From Actinomycetota bacterium (lineage in GTDB: Bacteria; Actinomycetota; Actinomycetes; S36-B12; UBA5976): 10,089 nt of DNA. Positions 1 through 5,744 of the stretch are shown here, piece by piece (the stretch's first letter is position 1; each line of letters opens with the position of its first letter). The notes beneath the pieces are model-generated. The model had not been told where the DNA came from and did no database searches. It saw only the letters and a list, made by a program, of their open reading frames with translations. The position numbers and the translations under genes are program-made. The stretch lies in contig JAPLBX010000108.1 in NCBI GenBank assembly GCA_026392535.1, positions 1 through 10,089 of the forward strand, given 5' to 3'.

Positions 1-589
1 TATAGTGAGTGGTAATAACCAGTGTTACGCCTTGTTCTTTTAACCGAAATAGTCGATCCCACAAAATGTGACGAGCTTGGGGGTCTAATCCTGTTGTCGG
101 CTCATCAAGTAGAAATATTTCTGGTTCATTCATCAAGCCTCGAGCGATGGTCAATCGTCTTTTCATGCCCCCACTGAGAGAATCTGTCTTAGCATTTCGC
201 TTCTCTTGAAGTTGAGCAAAATCCAAAAGTTCTTCAATTTTGTTTTCAATGTATTTTCTACTCAAACCAAAGTACCTGCCATAGATGTACAGGTTCTCGT
301 AAACTTTGAGTTCAGTATCCAGATTGTCCGTCTGTGGCACTACGCCAAGATAAGCACGAATTGTTGGACCGAATTTGTTTGGATCCATGCCTAGTATCTC
401 TAAATCTCCACTGGTTCGCTCGAGCGTGGAAGCAATCATTCGCATCGTTGTTGATTTGCCAGCTCCGTTTGGACCGAGTAAACCAAAGGATTCACCCTTT
501 TTGACTTGGAAATCAATGCCATCAACAGCGGCGAAGTCACCGTACATTTTGGTTAAAGATGAGGCCTTGATAAGAACTTCATCTGTCAT
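1..589 (-). CDS. ABC-2 type exporter ATP-binding protein, NodI/DrrA-like (partial, C-terminus beyond window)
   Basis: This is the nucleotide-binding subunit of an ABC exporter; it would hydrolyse ATP at the inner face of the membrane to power a separate ABC-2 permease. Reading the minus strand from ATG at 589 gives 196 residues before the left edge. Visible motifs in order are Walker A GPNGAGKST (39-47), Q-loop glutamine 86 in VVPQTDN, signature LSGGMKRR (138-145), Walker B IFLLDEP (158-164), D-loop GLDPQAR (167-173) and the switch histidine 195. The LSGGMKRRLTIARGL and TTGLDPQARH stretches are typical of the NodI/DrrA (drug or lipo-oligosaccharide export) branch. The missing part should be a C-terminal tail of roughly 50-120 residues, and a permease gene probably follows to the left of the window (inference). 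I see no clear Shine-Dalgarno before the start. The substrate cannot be told from sequence. Confidence 0.93.
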   Translation of the reverse strand, partial: MTDEVLIKASSLTKMYGDFAAVDGIDFQVKKGESFGLLGPNGAGKSTTMRMIASTLERTSGDLEILGMDPNKFGPTIRAYLGVVPQTDNLDTELKVYENLYIYGRYFGLSRKYIENKIEELLDFAQLQEKRNAKTDSLSGGMKRRLTIARGLMNEPEIFLLDEPTTGLDPQARHILWDRLFRLKEQGVTLVITTHY

Positions 590-629
590 AGCTGGAGCTC
601 GCATTCTGTTGAAATTACCTGATAAGGGT

Positions 630-653
630 AGAACCCGCCTTAAGACGGGTTCT
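630..653 (-). terminator. Hairpin downstream of tRNA-Leu, candidate U-less terminator
   Basis: The arms AGAACCCG (630-637) and CGGGTTCT (646-653) pair perfectly over 8 bp around an 8-nt loop (CCTTAAGA on the plus strand). The hairpin begins 5 nt after the 3' end of the tRNA and lies before the start of the ABC ATPase gene, which is where a tRNA transcript should stop. Neither strand has a T-run after the stem, so it is not a classical rho-independent terminator. Such U-poor hairpins have been proposed as terminators in actinobacteria. Confidence 0.5.
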
Positions 654-657
654 AACG

Positions 658-741
658 TGTCCGAAAGGGGACTTGAACCCCTAACCCCTTGCGAGGACTA
701 GCACCTCAAGCTAGCGCGTCTGCCTATTCCGCCACCCGGAC
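658..741 (-). tRNA. tRNA-Leu (anticodon GAG)
   Basis: This class II tRNA of 84 nt decodes CUC and CUU leucine codons. The acceptor arm pairs GTCCGGG (741-735) with TTCGGAC (665-659), including two G-T wobbles, with discriminator A at 658. The anticodon stem CTAGC/GCTAG flanks the loop TTGAGGT, placing anticodon GAG at 707-705. The T arm is AGGGG-TTCAAGT-CCCCT. The long variable arm (CCTC-GCAA-GGGG) is the leucine/serine hallmark, and the D-arm start TGGCGGAATAGGCAGACGC is typical for leucine. The 3' CCA is not encoded (CGT follows), so it must be added by nucleotidyltransferase. A possible -10 box TAAAGT lies upstream at 753-758 on the minus strand, but no -35 is evident. Confidence 0.97.
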
Positions 742-779
742 TCGAGCGGCGAACTTTACCAATGCTTAGGGATAAGCCT

Positions 780-792
780 TGCCATACTGGCA
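780..792. repeat. Short perfect palindrome upstream of the M20 peptidase gene
   Basis: TGCCA (780-784) and TGGCA (788-792) form a perfect inverted repeat around TAC, ending 10 nt before the ATG at 803. Its place just ahead of the start codon would suit a repressor operator. The arms are only 5 bp and could arise by chance, and I do not recognise a regulator that binds it. Confidence 0.2.
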
Positions 793-802
793 GACTTGAA
801 CC

Positions 803-2122
803 ATGACCCCAGATTCTGCAACCACCAACATCGATAACGAAGTAGTAAAAATCACCCAAGAGTTGATTCAGATTGACTCTACTAATTTCGGCGATGACAC
901 CGGTCCTGGTGAGGCCGCAGTAGCCGAATATGTTGAATCCAAACTCCAAGAACTCGGTATTGATTGCGAACGTTTTTCAACCACATCAGGTAAACGACAA
1001 GGAGTCTTTGCCCAAATTGAAGGATCAGATCCAAGTGCCGAAGCTTTGCTTGTACATGGGCATCTCGATGTTGTTCCTGCGGTCGGGGACTGGCAACACG
1101 ATCCTTTCGGCGGGGAAATCCACGACGGCATGGTCTGGGGACGCGGCGCGGTAGACATGAAAGATGGCAACGCAATTTTGTTGTCGACAGTAAGAGCTTG
1201 GAAGGCTGCTGGGATCAAGCCGCGTAGAACCATCAATTTGCTTTTTCTCCCTGATGAAGAAGCTGGTGGCAAACATGGAGCACATTGGTTAGTTGAAAAT
1301 CGAAAAGATATGTTCAACAACGTTTCCGAAGCAGTAGGAGAAGTTGGTGGCTTCTCTTTAGAAGTTAATAAAGATTTACGACTGTACTTCATTGAAACCG
1401 CAGAAAAAGGCATTCGCTGGATGAAGCTAACTGCAGAAGGTCAAGCCGGACATGGTTCCATGCTTAACAGCAACAATGCTGTAACAGAACTTGCAAGGAC
1501 TGTCACCCGCATTGGAGAATTCAACTGGCCAGTTCGTTTAACAAAGACCAATGAAGCATTGGTTCGAGAGCTTTCAGAAGCTTTCAGAATTGATTTAGAT
1601 CCAACTGATGTGCCGAGCATCATCAAGGTTCTGGGCCCGATGGCCCGATTGATTGGCGCGACTTTTCAAAATTCTGCCCAACCAACAATGTTGGATGCCG
1701 GATACAAAGTAAACGTAGTACCGCAATTTGCAACGGCGCAAATAGATGGTCGCGTATTACCAGGCTTCGAAGACGAATTCGATGCACAAATAGATGAATT
1801 GCTCGGTCCGAACATTACGCGAACCGATTCCATTAGAGATATTGCTATGGAAACACCATTCAACGGTCCAACCGTGGACGCGATGGCAGATGCACTTCGT
1901 TTCGAGGATGACAAATCGCATGCGGTGCCATACGTATTGAGTGGTGGTACAGACGCAAAAGCATTTGCAAGATTGGGCATTCGCTGTTACGGATTCATTC
2001 CGCTGCAGCTTCCACCATCTTTGGATTTTGCATCGCTATTCCACGGTGTTGATGAACGAGTGCCAGTTGATTCTTTACGTTTTGGTGCGAGAGTAATGGA
2101 CCGTTTTCTCAAAAACGCTTAA
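803..2122 (+). CDS. M20 family metallopeptidase (dipeptidase/deacylase type)
   Basis: This is a 439-residue, probably cytoplasmic, two-zinc hydrolase of the M20/ArgE/DapE/CPG2 group, a full-length match to actinobacterial M20 dipeptidases such as Rv2141c. The first metal motif is HGHLDVVP with His87 and Asp89. Bridging Asp118 lies in GRGAVDMKDG. The catalytic glutamate and metal glutamate are Glu152-Glu153 in LPDEEAGGKHG. His217 (GHGSM) begins the lid/dimerisation domain, and the last metal ligand is His414 in LFHGVDERV. There is no signal peptide. The true substrate is not readable; dipeptides or N-acylated amino acids are usual in this family. The ATG at 803 gives the expected N-terminus (DNEVVKITQELIQIDSTN), though no Shine-Dalgarno precedes it. 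Its stop codon overlaps the convergent aldo/keto reductase gene by 4 bases. Confidence 0.93.
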   Translation: MTPDSATTNIDNEVVKITQELIQIDSTNFGDDTGPGEAAVAEYVESKLQELGIDCERFSTTSGKRQGVFAQIEGSDPSAEALLVHGHLDVVPAVGDWQHDPFGGEIHDGMVWGRGAVDMKDGNAILLSTVRAWKAAGIKPRRTINLLFLPDEEAGGKHGAHWLVENRKDMFNNVSEAVGEVGGFSLEVNKDLRLYFIETAEKGIRWMKLTAEGQAGHGSMLNSNNAVTELARTVTRIGEFNWPVRLTKTNEALVRELSEAFRIDLDPTDVPSIIKVLGPMARLIGATFQNSAQPTMLDAGYKVNVVPQFATAQIDGRVLPGFEDEFDAQIDELLGPNITRTDSIRDIAMETPFNGPTVDAMADALRFEDDKSHAVPYVLSGGTDAKAFARLGIRCYGFIPLQLPPSLDFASLFHGVDERVPVDSLRFGARVMDRFLKNA

Positions 2123-2145
2123 TGATTTAAAGAAACTTCATTAAG
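2118..2145. terminator. Inverted repeat at the convergent M20/aldo-keto reductase junction
   Basis: CTTAATGA (2118-2125) pairs with TCATTAAG (2138-2145) over 8 bp with a 12-nt loop. It covers the stop codons of both convergent genes. The position suits a bidirectional terminator, but the stem is AT-rich, the loop is long and there is no T-run, so the call is tentative. Confidence 0.3.
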
Positions 2146-3060
2146 AGCTGAGTAAATCTGTTCGGGCAGTTCAGAATTCAGAGCATGCAAAATAGTTCGC
2201 AATTGAGCTGCGTTACGAGCTCCTGTTATGGCAGACGTTACGCCTGGGTTTTGCAAGACCCATAGAAGAGCTAATTCCAACGACGTGCAGCCAAGTCCGC
2301 TAGCAGCGGTAGATAGAGCTTCGACAGTCTTTTGATTGGAGTCGGTGAGCATCGAGCGAACAAATTGGCCTAGGTGCGGAGATGCTGCTCGACTATCTGC
2401 TGGAATGCTGTTTCGGTATTTTCCTGTTAGAACTCCACGTCCTAGAGGTGACCAAGCGAAGAATCCCAGATCCAAATAGGCGAGAGCGCCGAACATCTCT
2501 GTCTCGGGATCACGTTTTATTAAGGAGTATTCATTCTGGGTGCCAATAAACCGTTGGCTTGATACCTTTTCAGACAAGTATGTGATTTGCCACGCAGAGA
2601 AATTAGAAACTGCAACGTATCTAGTTTTTTTAGATTCTAGAAGTTGGGTGATGTTTTCAGCAATTGCATCTAGTGGAGTCTCGACATCGTGAGCATGAAG
2701 GAAATAGATATCAACGAAATCGAGATTTAATCGCTCGAGCGATAAATCAAGTGCTTTAGATAAATAGGTATATGTATTGTTAATCGAACGTTCAGCATTG
2801 CGAATTCGCCCACCTTTAGTCGCTATAACGAGGTCATGACGATCGATAAGATCATTTTCCGCTATGAATTGCCCGAGTAGTTTTTCAGAATTACCATCCG
2901 AGTAAACGTCGGCCGTGTCGATGTAGGTTCCGCCATCTTGAACGAATAAATCAAATTGTTCACGAGCTTCATATTCATCGGTGTCGCGGCCCCAGGTCAT
3001 GGTTCCTAATCCGATTTCGCTGATTTCTAGACCACAGTTTGCAATCACTCTTGATTTCAC
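2119..3060 (-). CDS. Aldo/keto reductase (AKR superfamily)
   Basis: This is an NADPH-dependent oxidoreductase with the (beta/alpha)8 AKR fold, resembling voltage-gated K+ channel beta-subunit-type AKRs of actinobacteria. Numbering from GTG at 3060 (313 aa), the catalytic tetrad is Asp48 and Tyr53 in IDTADVYSDG, Lys82 in ATKGG and His122 in IYFLHAHD. The barrel motifs VSNFSAW (about 151-157) and SPLGRGVLTGKY (204-215) are present, and GARNAAQL near 281 is the nucleotide-binding end. A GTG at 3066 would add two residues (315 aa). I prefer 3060 because the product then begins MKSRVIANCGLEISEIGLG, the usual family N-terminus, and because a TAGGCT box lies exactly 6 nt upstream. The natural carbonyl substrate is unknown. 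It is transcribed divergently from uppP. Confidence 0.93.
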   Translation of the reverse strand: MKSRVIANCGLEISEIGLGTMTWGRDTDEYEAREQFDLFVQDGGTYIDTADVYSDGNSEKLLGQFIAENDLIDRHDLVIATKGGRIRNAERSINNTYTYLSKALDLSLERLNLDFVDIYFLHAHDVETPLDAIAENITQLLESKKTRYVAVSNFSAWQITYLSEKVSSQRFIGTQNEYSLIKRDPETEMFGALAYLDLGFFAWSPLGRGVLTGKYRNSIPADSRAASPHLGQFVRSMLTDSNQKTVEALSTAASGLGCTSLELALLWVLQNPGVTSAITGARNAAQLRTILHALNSELPEQIYSALNEVSLNH

Positions 3061-3066
3061 GGTCAC

Positions 3067-3072
3067 AGCCTA
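3067..3072 (-). promoter_or_regulatory. Candidate -10 box (TAGGCT) of the aldo/keto reductase gene, leaderless start
   Basis: On the minus strand TAGGCT ends at 3067, followed by six bases and then GTG at 3060. That spacing would put the transcription start on or next to the start codon. It fits the TAnnnT consensus of actinobacterial housekeeping sigma factors. No good -35 element is visible. Confidence 0.4.
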
Positions 3073-3115
3073 GAGATGAGAGCGCGATAAGTTAGGTTGG
3101 CACCCAAATAATGAC

Positions 3116-3121
3116 TAGATT
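3116..3121 (+). promoter_or_regulatory. Candidate -10 box (TAGATT) of the uppP operon, leaderless start
   Basis: TAGATT is followed by six bases and then the GTG start codon at 3128, with no Shine-Dalgarno between. This suggests a leaderless transcript opening the uppP-DUF3090-mshC-pgi operon. TTGGCA at 3097-3102 resembles a -35 box, but its 13-nt spacing is too short to trust. Confidence 0.4.
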
Positions 3122-3127
3122 TGTCTT

Positions 3128-3955
3128 GTGAGTGAATGGTTTATTGCTGTATTCCTGGGCGTCGTCCAGGGCCTAACTGAATTTCTTCCAATTTCTTCCA
3201 CCGCACACATCTTCCTGATTTCGGAAATATTTGGCTGGGGAGATCCTGGTGCTGCATTTACGGCTGTTATTCAATTGGGAACTGAAGCGGCTGTATTAAT
3301 TTATTTTTGGCGAGATATCTCTCATCTACTCGTAACTTTCCTGAAGTCACTGACTAACAAAACTGTTCGACGTACCCAAGACGCAACCTTGGCTTGGGCC
3401 TTGGTTCTTGGCAGTATTCCAATAGGTGTTGCAGGGTATCTACTGAAGGATTTCATTGAAAAAGATGTTCGTAACGTTTGGGTAGTTGCGTCAGCTTTGA
3501 TCGTTTTCGGATTCGTACTTATTTTTGTTGAAAGATTCGCCTTTCCCCGCAAATCAAAAATGACGATTGGTGCAGGACTTTTCATGGGAATTGCCCAAAC
3601 ACTTGCACTGATACCAGGCGTTTCCAGGTCAGGTGCGACTATCTCTGCTGGCATCGCAATTGGTTTAGAACGAAAGACAGCAACCCGCTATGCATTCTTA
3701 CTCGCAGTACCCGCAGTGTTCGCATCCGGCGTGTATGAACTGCGATCTGCTCTGTCTGAAAGTGTAGTAGCGGACATAAGTTTCAGTTGGTCTCAAATTT
3801 TGGTTGCAACAACTGTTTCATTCACAGTTGGTCTTTTCGTTATCGCTGGGCTGATGCGCTTCTTGTCAAAATACACATTCAGTGTTTTTGGTTATTACAG
3901 AATTGCATTGGGCGTGATTCTTCTAGCCCTCGCATCATCGGGAGTGATTGTTTAA
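3128..3955 (+). CDS. uppP: Undecaprenyl-diphosphate phosphatase (UppP/BacA)
   Basis: This integral membrane phosphatase removes one phosphate from undecaprenyl diphosphate, regenerating the carrier lipid for peptidoglycan and other envelope glycans; the family can confer bacitracin tolerance. The 275-aa length is standard. The BacA motif QGLTEFLPISSTAH lies at residues 14-27, with Glu18 in the conserved QxxxE segment, Ser23-Ser24 and His27. The second signature PGVSRSGAT is at 163-171 with Arg167. Long hydrophobic stretches throughout indicate about eight membrane helices, ending with FSVFGYYRIALG. Translation starts at GTG 3128 without a visible ribosome-binding site. Its TAA stop directly abuts the ATG of the DUF3090 gene, so the two are probably translationally coupled. 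Confidence 0.96.
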   Translation: MSEWFIAVFLGVVQGLTEFLPISSTAHIFLISEIFGWGDPGAAFTAVIQLGTEAAVLIYFWRDISHLLVTFLKSLTNKTVRRTQDATLAWALVLGSIPIGVAGYLLKDFIEKDVRNVWVVASALIVFGFVLIFVERFAFPRKSKMTIGAGLFMGIAQTLALIPGVSRSGATISAGIAIGLERKTATRYAFLLAVPAVFASGVYELRSALSESVVADISFSWSQILVATTVSFTVGLFVIAGLMRFLSKYTFSVFGYYRIALGVILLALASSGVIV

Positions 3956-4498
3956 ATGCGTGAAGTATTTGAATTCCACCTTCCAAAAAGATTCGTTGTT
4001 GGCACGGTAGGTCCAGTCGATGAACGAGAATTCTTTATCCAGGCAAAAGATGACAAGCGGCTAGTAACAATCGCCCTTGAAGACACTCAGGCCGATGTCT
4101 TGTCACAAGGATTAGATCGCATTTTGGATGAACTGCTAAAGATGGGTGTGGACGTACCAATTTCTGATCCACCTGATTTGGATCTTGAAGCTTTGAGTCA
4201 GCCAATTGATCTGGAGTTTGGAGCCCAATCTATGGGTTTGGCTTGGAACGAATTAACTCAATTGGTAACGCTAGAAATTAATGGAGAATGGCATTCTGAA
4301 GATATCCCCGATGTTGAATCCGATGAGACTGACGGTCCACCTTGCTTGAGAGTGCGGCTTAGTTTGAAACAGGCCAGAGCATTTATTGTTCGCACAAATC
4401 GCATACTGGCATTCGGCGCTAAACCCTGCCAATTCTGTCAGTTACCTCTAGAGCCGGCAGGACACATTTGTCCTCGTGCCAACGGCTACCGGCGTTAG
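3956..4498 (+). CDS. DUF3090 family protein (Rv2134c-like)
   Basis: This 180-aa soluble protein belongs to the actinobacterial DUF3090 family; its biochemical role is not established to my knowledge. The N-terminus follows the family pattern, with RFVVGTVGP (12-20) and REFFIQAKDDKRLVTIALE (24-42). The C-terminus ends with Cys158-x2-Cys161 and His170-x-Cys172 (CQFC, HICPRANGYRR), a spacing that looks like a single zinc site (inference). The gene begins immediately at the uppP stop codon with no Shine-Dalgarno, which indicates coupled translation. In many actinobacteria it sits beside a histidine-phosphatase (MSMEG_4193-like) gene and an SCO1664-family gene. Both are absent here, so mshC follows after only 16 nt. 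Confidence 0.9.
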   Translation: MREVFEFHLPKRFVVGTVGPVDEREFFIQAKDDKRLVTIALEDTQADVLSQGLDRILDELLKMGVDVPISDPPDLDLEALSQPIDLEFGAQSMGLAWNELTQLVTLEINGEWHSEDIPDVESDETDGPPCLRVRLSLKQARAFIVRTNRILAFGAKPCQFCQLPLEPAGHICPRANGYRR

Positions 4499-4514
4499 AT
4501 ACTCTTACATCATT

Positions 4515-5735
4515 ATGAAATCATGGAGCTCAGTTGCGTTGCCTGAAATATCAGGTGTTGGCCTTGCGCCGTTACTCAACGATGTCGCTTCTGGGAAAAA
4601 GTTAAATCCAGTCGTAGACGCTAAAGCGTCAATCTATATTTGTGGGATTACTCCTTACGACTCAACCCATATCGGCCACGCTGCTACATATGTAAATTTT
4701 GACCTCTTAAAAAGAGTTTGGCTTGACGCAGGTTTTTCGGTAAATCATGTTCAGAATGTCACCGACATAGATGATCCACTTTTTGAGCGTGCTGCAAAAA
4801 GTGGCACGCCGTGGCAAGAGATTGCAAATCGCGAAATGAAACGCTACGCCGACGACATGGTGGCCTTACGCGTATTGCCACCTGATTCTTACGCCACAAT
4901 CACCGAAGAATTTTCTACTATTGTTACCGCAATCCAAGAATTGCTTGATATGGATGCTGCATATCGTCTAAATGATGATATTTATTTTGACATCTCCCAG
5001 TCTGACAAACTTGGATTTGTGTCGCATTTAAAATTCGATGAAATGAAACAACTTTTTGCAGCTCGTGGGGGAGACCCAGAGAGAGCCAATAAAAGGAACG
5101 CACTCGATCCATTGCTTTGGAAGCAATTTCTTGGAGATGATGGATTCGAATCGGAATTAGGCAAGGGTCGACCTGGTTGGCATGTGGAATGCGTAGCAAT
5201 CGCGAACAAATATGCAGCATTGCCAGTGTCTGTGAAGGCTGGTGGTAACGATCTAATATTTCCGCACCACGATATGTGTCAGGTCGAGTGTGATTCCTGG
5301 CTGCACGTGGGTCTAGCTAACGCTTACATCTATGCCGGAATGGTGAATTACCAAGGTGAAAAGATGAGTAAATCATTAGGTAATTTGGTGTTTGTAAGTG
5401 ATTTACTCGCATCTGGTGTTGATCCGATGGCCATCAGGCTAGCGATTCTCACCAATCACTACTCGAAAGAGTGGCACTGGAGTGACGATTTGTTAACTAA
5501 CGCAAATATCAGATTAGAAAATTGGCGTGAAGCTTTAGCGTTGGAAGTTACAGTTGAGCCAGAGGCATTGCTAGGGGAGATACGCCACTTCCTTGCCGAC
5601 GACCTTGATACGCCATCGGCAGTATCAGCGATAGATTCTTGGGCGACTAACACTATGCAAGGTAAAGGCAACACTCATGGCGGGGCCGGTCTTGTTGGCA
5701 GATCACTGGACAAACTATTCGGAATAGCGCTTTAG
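4515..5735 (+). CDS. mshC: L-cysteine:GlcN-Ins ligase, mycothiol biosynthesis (MshC)
   Basis: MshC uses ATP to join cysteine to 1D-myo-inosityl 2-amino-2-deoxy-alpha-D-glucopyranoside, the third dedicated step of mycothiol synthesis in the cytoplasm. It is a class I cysteinyl-tRNA-synthetase paralogue. Numbering from 4515 (406 aa, typical of MshC and shorter than CysS), CGITPYDSTHIGHA (43-56) holds zinc ligand Cys43 and the HIGH-like signature. Cys226 in GWHVEC and His251 in FPHHD fit the other zinc ligands, and KMSKS is at 283-287. CGITPYD rather than the CysS-type CGPTVYD supports MshC. An upstream in-frame ATG at 4476 overlaps the DUF3090 gene; I prefer 4515 because the protein then begins MKSW, like the mycobacterial enzyme MQSW. 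No clear ribosome-binding site is visible. The stop codon overlaps the pgi Shine-Dalgarno. Confidence 0.95.
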   Translation: MKSWSSVALPEISGVGLAPLLNDVASGKKLNPVVDAKASIYICGITPYDSTHIGHAATYVNFDLLKRVWLDAGFSVNHVQNVTDIDDPLFERAAKSGTPWQEIANREMKRYADDMVALRVLPPDSYATITEEFSTIVTAIQELLDMDAAYRLNDDIYFDISQSDKLGFVSHLKFDEMKQLFAARGGDPERANKRNALDPLLWKQFLGDDGFESELGKGRPGWHVECVAIANKYAALPVSVKAGGNDLIFPHHDMCQVECDSWLHVGLANAYIYAGMVNYQGEKMSKSLGNLVFVSDLLASGVDPMAIRLAILTNHYSKEWHWSDDLLTNANIRLENWREALALEVTVEPEALLGEIRHFLADDLDTPSAVSAIDSWATNTMQGKGNTHGGAGLVGRSLDKLFGIAL

Positions 5736-5738
5736 GAG
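5734..5738 (+). promoter_or_regulatory. Shine-Dalgarno of pgi (AGGAG), deciding its start
   Basis: AGGAG overlaps the mshC stop codon. Two consecutive ATGs follow at 5742 and 5745, lying 3 and 6 nt from the motif. The usual spacing favours 5745. The overlap implies that mshC and pgi share a transcript. Confidence 0.7.
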
Positions 5739-5744
5739 ACGATG

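Noticed and set aside
375..701. Plus-strand open frame of 108 codons at the left end
   Set aside because: It is antisense to the ABC ATPase gene and to tRNA-Leu; the minus-strand reading carries all ABC motifs.
657..741. tRNA lacking encoded CCA as an anomaly
   Set aside because: Absence of encoded CCA is common in bacteria with a CCA-adding enzyme and is not noteworthy.
868..1413. Minus-strand open frame of 181 codons
   Set aside because: It lies wholly inside the M20 peptidase gene on the opposite strand, is compositionally odd (Ser/Pro-rich) and resembles no family I know.
4515..5735. Cysteinyl-tRNA synthetase (CysS)
   Set aside because: The 406-aa length, the MKSW start, CGITPYDSTHIGHA in place of the CysS signature and the context all fit MshC.
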